This document shows positions 27,501 to 37,517 of a DNA stretch of 64,000 nucleotides, piece after piece. Within the stretch, counting starts at the first letter, position 1; each line of letters starts with the position of its first letter. The notes beneath the pieces are model-generated. The model did not search any database. It was not told where the DNA came from and saw only the letters and a program-made list of their open reading frames with translations. The stretch is from positions 753,773 to 817,772 of the forward strand of contig BDGG01000010.1 in NCBI GenBank assembly GCA_001949185.1. The letters are read 5' to 3'. Position numbers and translations under genes: made by a program. Origin of the DNA: Ramazzottius varieornatus (Eukaryota; Tardigrada; Eutardigrada; Parachela; Ramazzottiidae).

Positions 27501-29313
27501 TGAAGAAAGACTGCTTCTCCTGGGAAGGTTCTGTTGTCTCTTTGTGAATTAACTCGCGCAGTGCAGTGATTTTCTCCACTATTTTCTGCGGAACTCCGGC
27601 CGGAAGTGGTGGGTATTTGCTTGGAGGCTGCGACAGCGCTTGGAAAACCTATCCAGCAAGACAATATTTCTGCCATTGCGTAGGCAATCACAGAAACCTC
27701 ACGTTCCACTTACCGTGCCGTTCGCATCGACCAGGATGATGCCCGACTTGTCCGAGCGTACAGTCGATGCTGTGATTCTGAAGCGAGAAATTCGGCTCGA
27801 ACCCACGTACTTTCCATTCTTTAGCAGACAAACATGGATGTAACTCAATTTGGTTACAATAAAGATAACCTCATGCTTCTCCACAACCTAAAAAACAGAA
27901 ACTATGCTGAAGCACAATGCCAGTCGATTATGGAAGGCTATCATGGTTGGAAGATAACATTACTGTAATGCTTCTTGAACTTCGCGAATTACGTAACAGT
28001 GAGCGTGTGCTGTATGCGTCATCATTCCGGTAAACCCTACGCGCACTGCGACGTTACTTCGCGAAGTTCATGAAGCATCACAGTGATTACGTGGCGCATA
28101 CATGAATGGCTATCGGAGTATCTGTCATGCCCATATCATGATCCCTTTCACACTGAAACTCTTCCTGGAACCTCAAGTAACTAGGAACTCCTTCATTTTC
28201 GTCCAGAGCGAAAAACGAGACCAGCGTCGAGAATTTATGCTCGCCTGCACGAGCAACGATGGCGTCGCTGCACGATTTTTTCGTGTAGATCGTGCCAGCA
28301 CTCGTGGTCAAATTCAGCTGTGGAAGTTCCAGGTCGTCCAGTTTCAGGAACACGATCTTCCGTAGGGAGCCCGACGCATCCTAGGACAGCGAATTCATAT
28401 ACCGGAACAAATAATTTTACAGAGTAAAGATTTCAGTACCTCTTCCAAATCGACTTTGTCTGGCAAAGCAGTACACACTGCCCATTGTTTGTCAGCTGTA
28501 GTTTCACATCTGTATGGGTTCTTCACGACAACTAGAGCGTAGACATGTCCTGTGATGTTCACTCGTCCATCCAGGCGAACATCGAGAGCTGCGATTCTCG
28601 TGTTGGTCAGTATCAGGATGCTTTCATGACCATTCCATACCACGAGGCGGATACGTTCAGGACCCAAGTTCATTTCGACTTTCTTCATTTCGCCCAGCTC
28701 GAACGGCTTTGTGGATTCCTTCGAGATCCAGACGTTCTCCAGATCTGCGAAAACCGAAGGAAAGTGAGTACCGAGCCAGAAGAAATAAACGACAACCCGA
28801 CTGTTTGCCTCTAACCCCACCAAACTCGCGCACAGCTCAAATAGTTCCCCAAACGCCGCTGGACACGCGCATGACGTCATGCATAGCGCATGTGTAATTA
28901 CATACAACGGCGCACCAGCACAGCTCTGCACCACAATGACGTTATAAACCAGCATACCGTAAATGATGCAATATTTGCCAGTTGGATCCACTGCGCATTT
29001 TGTGGCTTCTGCATACAGTCCATACGTATCCAGAAATACATCAAAGCGAGAAACCTTTACTGGTGACTCTGGTGTTCCCAGATCCACGATGCTGACGATG
29101 GATTTTGTCCATTCATCGGTGGAACGAGTGATAGTAAGGAAACGATCCGAAGTCAGGTTGACGTGCACTCTGCCGAGATAGCGACTTGCTCCCGGTACAT
29201 GCTTCTCCAGCTGTAACGCAAAAGTTAAGACGTGCGTTTTCAGCCAGCTTGAACGTACTTACTTCTAGTAGAGTTGAGAGTATAACAGGAGGAAAATTGC
29301 CAGAGGAGTTCAT
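24536..29313 (-). CDS. Shortened clathrin heavy chain-like protein with C-terminal RING finger
   Basis: Fourteen exons, in gene order 29263-29313, 28958-29210, 28440-28744, 28102-28380, 27714-27887, 27187-27648, 26866-27093, 26654-26793, 26454-26579, 26258-26369, 25858-26189, 25458-25671, 24978-25173, 24536-24912, sum to 3249 nt (1082 residues). Residues 1-354 follow the clathrin N-terminal propeller. HVNLTSDRFLTI and SIVSIVDLGTPESPVKV match the first blade; YRCETTADKQWAVCTAL and VVEKHEVIFIVTKLSYIHV match later blades. The rest follows leg repeats: THPQLALLVYAKGE, then DVSLWLNVI, then GDVYMQVGDVEGAVVVYEKA. The linker and distal leg are largely missing, and the trimerisation end is replaced by a C3HC4 RING (Cys1036, 1039, 1051, His1053, Cys1057, 1060, 1067, 1070). 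Real clathrin heavy chain is about 1675 residues. A RING implies ubiquitin ligase activity, which is inference. Similarity to VPS proteins with C-terminal RINGs was considered, but the propeller fits clathrin better. Confidence 0.82.
25279..25388. repeat. Palindromic intron element, copy 5 (clathrin-RING intron 25174-25457)
   Basis: The left side is well preserved: CCGGCAAACGG, then CCAGATCGTTTTCTCAAGTGGCGCAC. The right inner arm has lost the GCGCCAC core, but CGATCTGG and TCGTTTGCTG remain. This copy best defines the full 110-bp unit. Confidence 0.85.
25706..25817. repeat. Palindromic intron element, copy 6 (clathrin-RING intron 25672-25857)
   Basis: ACGTCGGCAAC, CCCAGATCGTTATCTCAAGCGGCGCAC, then GTGTGCGCTACTCGGGAAAACAATCTG. 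Both inner arms carry substitutions. Confidence 0.8.
27961..28086. repeat. TIR element family 2, copy A (clathrin-RING intron 27888-28101)
   Basis: A 126-bp element with ends TACTGTAATGCTTCTTGAAC and the reverse complement of TCACTGTGATGCTTCATGAA. Both arms continue into ACTTCGCGAA and ACGTAAC. No coding capacity. Confidence 0.8.
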
Positions 29314-30069
29314 CGTGGTGGAAGCCAGTGAGGTTGTTGGTTGATGGAGTACTGGTAACCGACCTGGAAGTCTACCACGTCGCAGTTCCGGACGCTTCCT
29401 GGGGTACAGCTGAACAGATATATCCTGTGAACTTCATAGCTCGGGTTATACGAGAATTCTTCGACAGTACGCTCTGGAGTGAGATCGTTCCGCACAAAAA
29501 CAGCAAAATTGAGATACGAAATTTGACGAAAACTTTTGCGCGACTTGGAAAACAAGAGGCGGAACTACTGTAAAGCTTCTTGAACTTCGCGAACTACGTC
29601 ATCGTACTCGCGAAACATCCCTTAAGGGGTTTGTAAGGCAGTGGTTTCGGAGCGCGGTTCAATTTGACGTGTATGATGATATACATCGTGAATTTCAGGA
29701 AGCATTACAGTACAATGCATCCGAAATAGATGGCGCCATATCCCTGCAAGCATCCCGATATTTCATTTCTGTCAGTTCTCGGTTATTTATCCGTTTTCGG
29801 CATACGGAACTTGTTGAGTTGTAAGGCTAAAATATCTGGGTCGGACGAGGTTGGACGCCAAATTTTGGCCCTTTACAAAACAGCAGACGTGGTACCACGG
29901 CACCACGGCACCACGCGCACAGTGCACGAGCTCTTCAATTGCGCGTAATTTTACGAGTACAGTTGAAAAAAGCCATATCAAATTACCGTCGGTCAGGGGA
30001 AAATCAGATGAGAACGCTATTAACCTGCTGCGGAAACGGATAATCAAAGCTCGTACAGACACTATGCGC
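29314..30069. other. Intergenic region upstream of the clathrin-RING gene
   Basis: Holds the clathrin-RING promoter and the MED8 3' flank, plus TIR element copy B at 29566-29712. A run of CACCACGGCACCACGG near 29892 is a short local repeat. No other gene is seen. Confidence 0.5.
29566..29712. repeat. TIR element family 2, copy B
   Basis: Ends are TACTGTAAAGCTTCTTGAAC and GGAAGCATTACAGTA. The inside shares AACATCCCTTA and TATGATGAT with copy C, which shows common ancestry. Confidence 0.8.
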
Positions 30070-31095
30070 TCAGCGATTCTGAGAAGCCTGCCCACCAGCG
30101 CCAGGGAACCCTGGCTGATATTTGGGATAAGCATTGCTGCTACCTGGAGGAGATATGAGACCCTTTCCCGTGGTCATCGCGAGAAGCAAAGCATTCGTGT
30201 CGTTAACATCATGTGTCAGTGGTATCTTGGATAGTCCGGCTGTGATAGCAAAACAATAAGCACGTGCAGGATGCAAGTTGTGGTGGTCACCGTTCCATAC
30301 CTGTTTTGCTTTCCCACGCTTCCTTCGCGGCGGACAAGCTTTCAACCAAGGCTGATACAACCTTGTTCAAGTTCTGTACTTGTTTGTCAGCTTTCTGCGA
30401 CAGTTCGGCATTGTTGGGAGGGACTTTGTAGTACGCTTCCTGAAAACGGTGCTCCACTTCCGGTTCCATTTTCGACCGGAAGTAGTCGGGAAATTTGTCG
30501 TGACTCATCACAGGTATCCGGCCTTCTGTCGTCTTCTGTAAAAATATCTGATATATATAAAGCGCCAGGTAATACTTCTGCAGCGAACACTCACTTCGAG
30601 GCCTGGATCAGTTTCCGCGCTAACGAGAAAAGGAATGACATCCATTCGTCGCATATCGGGAATTCTTTCGCTCTTCACGATTTTGCTTAGGTTGGCCAAC
30701 TGACTGGATATTGTACTGAAGCGATCCATTATGGTGGGCCTGAAAAACATTTCTTTATAGTCCGAAAGATCGGAGTAAGAACCAGATGAAAGCATACCAG
30801 GATAGGGAATCAGGCTGTGTTTCGATGTATTGGAGTAATCCACTGATAGCTGCTTTTATCTTCTGCAAGTTCTCCGCAACGGGATCGAGGCCATCCACTA
30901 AGGATGTCTGTGGCGCTCTTGAACCTGCTGTTGTACCCAGGCCACCTCCTGTGAGGTTCGGATGTAAGGAAACAGATCCTGCTCCTCCGTGTGGATGCTG
31001 AGGCCGCAGCTGCAGAACGAGAAAACAAAATGGTTCATGGGTCTCACAGTTAATTCTTGTTACTTCAGTCACCTCTCGCACTCCCCACATACCAT
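30070..31095 (-). CDS. MED8: Mediator complex subunit 8 (MED8)
   Basis: Five exons (31093-31095, 30798-31009, 30595-30739, 30301-30535, 30070-30239) sum to 765 nt, 254 residues; human MED8 is 268. The order of conserved blocks matches: LSWPTIMDRFSTISSQLANL, then the VIPFLVS strand, then TEGRIPVMSHDKFPDYFRSK with EPEVE. Next comes a coiled helix ending in LVESLSAAKEAWE, then NDTNALLLAMTTGKGLI, and a Pro/Gly/Gln-rich tail. MED8 sits in the Mediator head with MED18 and MED20 and helps recruit RNA polymerase II. The start is uncertain: the model places the ATG alone at the end of the first exon, followed by a Gly-rich stretch, and another upstream start is possible. The 5' end faces the U2 snRNA gene. 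Confidence 0.9.
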
Positions 31096-31302
31096 TGTGA
31101 AAGTAGATCGCGCCGAACGTTTCCAGCTTCCGCTCCAGACAGAATACGTCAAGGAGCAGTCTGGAGCTGGAGAGGACGAGGGAAGTCACCGAGACGCAGC
31201 GAAGAAACGTCAAACGTGGAAAACTGAAAAGTGAAAACGAGATCAGGTTGTTTTACACGATCAAGAGCTGCAGTCAACCTCAGAAAACACGACAGCACAG
31301 CC

Positions 31303-31468
31303 ACATTTGAGAGTTGAGATTGCGGAAACCTGTCAGGAACAAGGCGTCAGGATCAGGAAATCCATTCAAGAAAACGACAACATTGGCAGAGTATCAATGA
31401 ATCAGTGGATGGAATTCCTGATCCTGACGCCTCGTCGCTGTCAGGTTTCCGCAATTCCTCAAATGTCT
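31303..31468. repeat. Terminal-inverted-repeat element between MED8 and U2
   Basis: A 166-bp element whose arms of about 60 bp (31303-31366 and 31410-31468) are inverted copies: ATTGCGGAAACCTG, then AGGCGTCAGGATCAGGAA, against TTCCTGATCCTGACGCCT and CAGGTTTCCGCAAT. The middle is only about 45 bp. No coding capacity, so a MITE-type element or a hairpin. Confidence 0.8.
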
Positions 31469-31754
31469 TGAAGCGTCAGTCATGCGACGATTGATGAAGT
31501 TCTTCAGAAGCTTGCTCTGCGTAGTGCTCCAAATCCACCGGAAAACTGAAAATCTCGCAGACACTTCGGAAAGTAACGTATTTGAATTTCAATCACCAGA
31601 AAACATTACAAACATAGTTTCAAAGGTATTTAGCAGTGTATTCTGTGAGAAGTTGGTTTCTAGATTCTTAAAATCTGCAATATACTGCCTGTATGATACA
31701 GATTTTGGTTATCTAAAGTGTGATATGAATACAGCGAAATGAGTACTAGCCGGT

Positions 31755-31942
31755 ATCGCTTCTCGGCCTTTTGGCTAAGATCAAAGTGTAGTATCTGTTC
31801 TCGGTAGTGTGACAACTACCGCGACCCCCATTGGGGGTCCGATTGTCACTGGAATTTTTGCAACGCGGTGGGGCTCTGGGGCTCGCTCCATCCTTGCCTG
31901 GGTTGGCTCGGTATTGCAGTATCTCCGGGATCGGCCCGTCCC
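31755..31942 (+). ncRNA. RNU2: U2 spliceosomal snRNA
   Basis: The 5' end reads ATCGCTTCTCGGCCTTTTGG, followed by CTAAGATCAAAGTGTAGTATCTGTTC. This holds stem-loop I and the branch-point recognition sequence GUAGUA. Stem IIa is GGUAGU/ACUACC and stem IIb is GACCCCC/GGGGGUC. An outer GUGACA/UGUCAC pair encloses the unit. The Sm site is AAUUUUUG. Stem-loop IV keeps the UAUUGCAGUA loop. The stem sequences differ from the vertebrate ones but remain paired, so the gene is probably functional. The exact 3' end is uncertain by about 10 bases; a GUCCC-UUCG-GGGAC hairpin follows at 31938-31951. The RNA pairs with intron branch points in the spliceosome. Confidence 0.95.
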
Positions 31943-32103
31943 TTCGGGGACATTAACAATCAAAGAAAGATTAGTCCGCTGGAACTCGCGCGATATGATG
32001 GTACTTCGTGATGTAGTGGTGCGCCAGTTCAGCAGGGTGGCTATCCGACGTTTCGCGACTGGCGCTGATTTATTGTGCGACTTTATAGACATGCCCGTAG
32101 AGA

Positions 32104-32928
32104 TCAAAACAGAAATTTCATTTTGCTTGGCGGTATTTTATGTACCAGAGAGCAACATTCCAAAAAAAGAAGCACGATGTTCACATATGCCATTCTGTAC
32201 TGTGGAGGAATGTAGAGAAAATTTATTTGGTGGCCGGCGGCCACACCAAACAGTCCAGGAGAAAAAACGAGGGGAATTTGACTTTGAACTCTGTCCAGAT
32301 ATTTCCTAGGGATCTGCCTTCCATCGTTCCCGTTGCTAAAACAAAAATATTTTAGCTGAACGTTTCTTCAAAATGTCGAAGCTGAAAACTTACACCAAAA
32401 TATAATCCACGCAGAAAGGAGTGTCAATCAGCAAGTCAATGCCGATCTTCTTCCTGACAGTGTTGCGGTCGATCCCTGGAAGTTTTGAGTCCAACATCTT
32501 GTACCACATATGCCCGTTGGATCCAATGAGTAGACCAGTTGCGAACATGCGACCTGGAAGCGGAAACGTTGTTTGCCGGATACGGCAGAATACAGTACCA
32601 TAGTGCCTCATGGTCTAGGCGAAGTAAGACATCATCAGTGTGCAACATCCCTTAGCCGGTTGTGTGGGTATAGTCTTCGGACCGGGGTGAAACTTCACGC
32701 GTATGATGATTCACTTCGCCAAATTTATGAAGCGTTACGGTAAAGGTGTTCAGTGCTCGTACCTGCACGCTTCCAGTCGTACTTCCTGGTTGACTTGAAC
32801 AACCGAATTTCGAGACTTTGCTCGATAAGGTCCCCAAGTCCTAACAGACCTCCTCCGAGAGCAGTATTTGTGACAAATAAATGTTTACCAAACAAAGCTA
32901 GCCTCAAACGAGCGAGTGATGTGGCCAT
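32104..32928 (-). CDS. MPV17/PMP22 family membrane protein (MPV17L2-like), last exon frame-disrupted
   Basis: Exons 32763-32928, 32394-32553 and 32104-32335 give an open frame of 185 residues. The first two are clean family sequence: ALFGKHLFVTNTALGGGLLGLGDLIEQ, then KYDWKRAGRMFATGLLIGSNGHMWYKMLD. The family normally sits in the mitochondrial inner membrane or peroxisomes; MPV17L2 relates to mitochondrial ribosomes. In the last exon the family blocks lie in different frames. MEGRSLGNIWTEFK through CLVWPP is in one, QINFLYIPPQYRM in the next, and FWNVALWYIKYR in a third after a run of seven T. If the shifts are real, the gene is decaying; if they are assembly indels, the protein is normal and ends near 32118. 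The intron 32554-32762 holds TIR element copy C. Confidence 0.7.
32591..32742. repeat. TIR element family 2, copy C (intron of the MPV17-like gene)
   Basis: About 152 bp, the most diverged copy. Ends are TACAGTACCATAGTGCCTCATGG and the reverse complement of GCGTTACGGTA; GGCGAAGT occurs in both arms. It shares internal AACATCCCTTA and TATGATGAT with copy B. Confidence 0.7.
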
Positions 32929-33503
32929 ATTCCCGATCGCTAGTATACGAGTACCAATCGCAGTCGAGGAAACTGTGCAGTCTGCACTTTCTTTACCTGC
33001 GGGGGTCTTCCGATTATTGTTCTGTCCGGTAAGTAGATAGTAAGTCAAACGGCGGCTCTTAGATATCTCCGGGTGTTATCTCAGTCGCAAAGCTCAGAAT
33101 GGTGTGAAGTATAACGGAACAATCAAGGAATACTTCATAGCTGTATGGAATTCGCTGTCTACTCTATGACAAATTTCACTTTGACCATCTTCTAATAACA
33201 TTTTGACATATTTGGAGTATTTTTCCTATTGACCTCTATTCGAGACTGTGAGTTCGAATGGTTGACATCTGCTTTGGTTGGCAACTTCGCTATTCTGCTG
33301 CCGAGTTCGTGGTGAACCACGATAGAGCTCCAGGTTAGTGGACAAGGACGTTGGTGGATTTTTATTCGCCTGATGTCAGCTTGAGCATTATCTGTCGTTG
33401 AATTAGGAACAAGTATGCAAAATTCTAGCTAAAAAAGAATCTAAAAAACATTCGCTTTGTGATGAACGAACTGGAGCAGGAAGCTCGAGTTTCCTCGCAG
33501 ATC
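32929..33503. other. Intergenic region
   Basis: Between the MPV17-like gene and the Tyr/Gly-rich precursor, both on the minus strand. A minus-strand AATAAA at 33366-33361 probably serves the Tyr/Gly-rich gene. Nothing else is recognised. Confidence 0.5.
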
Positions 33504-34193
33504 TCAGCCGTAATAACGTCCACCATATCCTCCATAGCGCATTCCACCTCCATATCCTCCACCGTACATAGATCCTCCGTATCCAGAGCCTCCATAGCTC
33601 GAGCCGTATCCGCCATAACTGCGACCATATCCTCCGTACGAAGATCCACCATAGGAAGATCCATACGATCGGCCACCTCCATAGTAGCTTCGCTTGGCCC
33701 GAGTGGGTGTTGGTGGGGAAGCGATGACGGGCGTGGCATTGAAAGGGGCAGACTCGAGAGGCCCAGCTAGAGATTAATTCATAACTATAAGCAGTGAAAA
33801 AGAGAGGAACGAAGTGAGATAGGTAATTACCGAAAGAAGTGCCGATCGGGGCGAAAGGAGCATCAGCTCGCGGCCCATCTCTCGGAATACTATCCTCAGC
33901 GACAGATCCAGAAGATCCCATGGTGTTCTTCAGAAATTCTCGAGATCGTCCGGCTCGCATGGCATCGATGGCTGCGCCGAGGTCTTGGGCAGTTCGGAAG
34001 ATCAGATCGGCCTTGTCGTCCAGAAGCTGGTACATCTGCAGGCGGTCGGGAGCGGGTTCGTCGTTGGTCATCACCTGGGCGCCGCCCAGTGCGACGATGC
34101 AGGAAACCGTGGCCAGGAGGGTAAACTGCGAAAGAAACGATGGCGCTTTAGTCATTCCTACGATTAATATACATATTATGAGTACCTTACCAT
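33504..34193 (-). CDS. Secreted precursor with KR site and Tyr/Gly-rich repeat peptide
   Basis: Exons 34191-34193 (ATG only), 33831-34125 and 33766-33504 sum to 561 nt, 186 residues. Residues 1-18 form a signal peptide (FTLLATVSCIVALGGAQ after Met). The middle (about 19-110) is charged and ordinary. A dibasic site in TPTRAKR precedes a C-terminal peptide of about 60 residues built from YGG, SYGG and GYGG units, ending RYYG. Signal peptide plus convertase site plus repeat peptide is the layout of a neuropeptide-like or antimicrobial precursor; nematode NLP/CNC YGGY peptides look similar. It could instead be a structural secretion such as cuticle or glue. No homology is claimed. If the 65-nt intron is not spliced, an alternative start at MTKAPS also gives a plausible signal peptide. 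Confidence 0.7.
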
Positions 34194-35019
34194 TTTGAAG
34201 GAGGTTGTGAGGGTATGATATTTCCGAAGGATGGAAGATGCAAGAAAAGGCAAAACACAACTGATGAATATCCATTTTCAAATCTCGGCTTTAAATACCT
34301 CCATCATTCAACAGTCCAGCAATATTTCACGACCTACGTCAGGTTTCATCACCTGCAGACTAGTGCAGTTCTTAGTACCTTAAGTGGCATGTTTGCGGAA
34401 AGATTTGGCGCGAGAGCCGCTTTGTTTTGTAATCGAGTCAAACAACCACAAAACGGATGCTGTTGCTGCGTGGCCCTCCATCCAATACTTGCTGCTGTCG
34501 CATGCTCTATTCCCGGATGAACTTACGCACCGCGCAATTCAGTGCCTTTACACAAAGCGCGCGAGTTTGCGGAAGCACCTGAGCACACACACGAGAAAAC
34601 CAGAGCACGTGTGAGTGTCTGAGCTGGCTCAGCATTTCTGCCACAAGTTGGAGGATCATCTTCGCTGTTACATCTTCCTCAGTAAGCCGAATTATAGCAC
34701 CGTTTACCCTCAGCGACAAAACCTACTGGCACTTTGAGGCACTTGTCAGTTTCTCGCCTCACAGTGCCCACAAAAAACCACCACTACCTATGCAAATTTC
34801 CGTTGTTATGAAACGCGTGATTCTTATAAGATTCTTACCATTTCAAAAGCCAAGGCCTGAAAAATGTTCTCGCAGAAGAAACTTAACACATCGAATTCTT
34901 CTCGAAATGGCGACACTGATGAGGCGTGTTGAAGAACAGTTTATGTTAATGTGAATTTCATACCTAATTCCATAGGCTATATTGGAAACAAGAAAAAGAA
35001 AATTAGGAGAAAAATTAGC
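34194..35019. other. Intergenic region
   Basis: Promoter side of the Tyr/Gly-rich precursor and 3' flank of PRPF19. No gene, RNA or repeat recognised. Confidence 0.5.
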
Positions 35020-37517
35020 TTATGCAGTAGCGTAGTACTTGACACTCTTGTCCATACTAGCAGACACTAGGAAGGCGTCATCCGGTCCGAAGCGAGCTGC
35101 GGTGACATCAGCAGTATGGTCCCCGAAGACCTTGACTTCCGCCCAGTCCTCCGGCTTCTTCGGCGCGATGGAGTACAGTCTGAGATCGCTTCCGGAGATG
35201 GCTAGATAGTTCGAGTTACGATCCATCTTTACCTCATGAACCTGTAAGCAAAGTACAATCCATTCCTCTTGTTTTCAGCACAGTAAGCAAACTCAACAAG
35301 ATCGTCGTCTCAAGTGGCGCGCGTTTCAGTCTTCCTGGCTACACGTATGCGCCACTTGACAATTTTGAGTTGGTTTGGTGATTTAGTCTCATTTTATTTC
35401 GGTCGGAATAAAGCGGAAGAACTTTAAAGTAGAAACTAAAAGAGCCTTTAGTACCTTGTAGTCAGTCGGTAGGTTGAAGGTCTTGGTGATCTTTCCCTTG
35501 CCGATGTGCCAGCCATAGACGGTGTTGTCGCGAGCGGAAGTGACGAGAGTGTACCCGTTCTCCGAGAAGCACATGGAAGTCACGGCGTCGCTATGCTTCT
35601 CCTCAAAGGTAGCGATCGGGTCTGGACGGCGCAAATCGTAAAACCGAATCACACCATTGGCGTTACCGATGCCGAAAAAGTTTCCGTCGGGATGGAACTG
35701 AACGTTGGTCACAGCTACGAACACACAAAACCATCATTCAACCCATAGTTTTGTCAAACGAAAATTTGCCCTAAGTTGAAACAGAGTAGCGTGGGAACTT
35801 TCGATATGAAGATGAGCTTACCTAGTCCTTCTGGGTCGCCGCCTAAACGGTATGGTTGACCAGTTTCCAGGTCCGCAAAAGTCCACGTCTGCAAAACGAA
35901 AGGTTTGAGATTCAAAACAACTCATTGCCACATTAAAACGTCAGTAAAGAAATTCTCGAGTTTCCTTACCCCATCGACTGAACCGCTGAGCAGAATGTCG
36001 TTGGATGGATGAATGCTGAAGGTCTTGACAGGTCCACTGTGGAAGCTGAAAGTTCGCAACAGGCGTTTTGAATCCATCTTGGTACCCGACTGATCTGGTG
36101 AAATGTTCCATGTGCGAACTTTGTTGTCATCCGAAGCGCTGACCAAAACTTCCTGCAAGAAGCCACTTTCATAGTTAGTTCACCTAATATTCGCCCCGAT
36201 AATCTTGCTATGCTGAAAAAATATTTGAACATACTCTTGTGGGTACGAAAGCTACTTTGTTGACCGTTGCCTTCCTGCTGAGTTGGAACTCAGCTAGGAT
36301 ACGTTCTGGCTCTCTTTGATGGATGACAATAACACCATCGTTGCCACCTGTTGCTACTCGCTGGTTATCTCCCGAATGTAGATCCATGCACACGATTCCC
36401 GCGCCGGCTCGATGGAAACCCTATGGAAGAACGACTGTCCCTTCAACGCATAACATAAACCATAACTGTAACCTCGAACAAGAACACTACTTAGTACTTA
36501 CAACAGAATTATGAACGACGTGAAAGCTTCGAATATGGTCATTCTTGGCTTGCAAAGCTGCTCCCGCCGGAGGCTTCTCTCGGGTTTTCCGCTGGCTGGA
36601 CAGTTCTTTGTACAGAGCGTCAATCTAGAAAGAAGAGAAGACGCTAAGCATTGGGTAGATATGCAGGCACCGTATGATTCTGAGGTGAGTTAGAGATTAT
36701 TCACAGACCTTTTCCTCGACGGTTGGTGGAATCTCGACGACAGCTTCGCCGGCATCTGCCGGTCCATTCATCTCCGCGTCATGTCCGTCGACACCATTCT
36801 GGACTGCAGCAAGGGGCTTCAGCGTAGCCAGAGCTTCCCGAGCTCCAGCAAGCTCCTTCTGAAGACGAACGATCACGCGACAGGCTGCATCGTGCTGGTA
36901 AAGCGCATAGGACAGTTCTGTAAATCAATATCAGCAGTCAATCAACTAGAAAATACTCAGAATTACTACAGACGGTAGTGATCGTAGAATGATACTAGTA
37001 TCGATCACCTTGACGAGTAGTCTGAAGCTGCGTTTTCAGTGAGTGGTTATAAAGCATCACGGCATCCTGGGAGACAAGGAGAATTAAGAATAGACGGGAA
37101 TATCATTAGGACGAAAAGAAAAGTACCCATTCAGACTGAAGCGTGTTTAGTAGTCCAGGAATACCGGCCATCGGCGCTGTCTTGGGTTTAACGAATCTCG
37201 AAGCTGAAACAGAGAGAGTGTAGAGCATCTTGTCAGAACAGTGAATTTTCAAGATGTAGATAACTTACTCTGGATCGGGATAAGCTGCTCCTTGGCCAGC
37301 GGAAGGTCTTTCCGGACGGGATCGGTGCCATATTCCTCGATCCACTTTTCCACCAGCCTTCGTTCAAAGATCACACCGGATCCTGGCGCTACGACCGGTT
37401 CTTCTGGAACTTCGCCACTGACTGTAAGACAAGAGTAAGTATTAGCTGAGCAGCATCCCGTCGGATAACGAGTACGGGACTCCCTAGTCTTGACTTACGT
37501 CCACATATCAGCGACAT
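35020..37517 (-). CDS. PRPF19: PRPF19 (PRP19), U-box ubiquitin ligase of the spliceosomal NTC complex
   Basis: Eleven exons (37499-37517, 37269-37421, 37127-37203, 37009-37066, 36709-36917, 36502-36624, 36235-36420, 35970-36152, 35822-35888, 35455-35714, 35020-35241) sum to 1557 nt, 518 residues; human is 504. The N-terminus [15 protein letters not shown] starts the U-box, with [17 protein letters not shown] and [11 protein letters not shown] proline-containing linker and the coiled-coil tetramerisation segment ([18 protein letters not shown] onward) follow. The C-terminal half is a WD40 propeller with repeats such as [33 protein letters not shown] and [20 protein letters not shown]. The protein adds non-degradative ubiquitin chains during spliceosome activation and in DNA repair, in the nucleus. 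Divergent from CHMP2A. Confidence 0.97.
35286..35381. repeat. Palindromic intron element, copy 7 (PRPF19 intron 35242-35454)
   Basis: AAGATCGTCGTCTCAAGTGGCGCGC pairs with TATGCGCCACTTGACAATTTT. The outer GCAAACTCAAC and GTTGGTTTGG are also inverted. Confidence 0.8.

Noticed and set aside
31781-32309. Open frames over and after the U2 gene, both strands
   Set aside because: They overlap the structured RNA and the antisense of the MPV17-like exon; no protein family.
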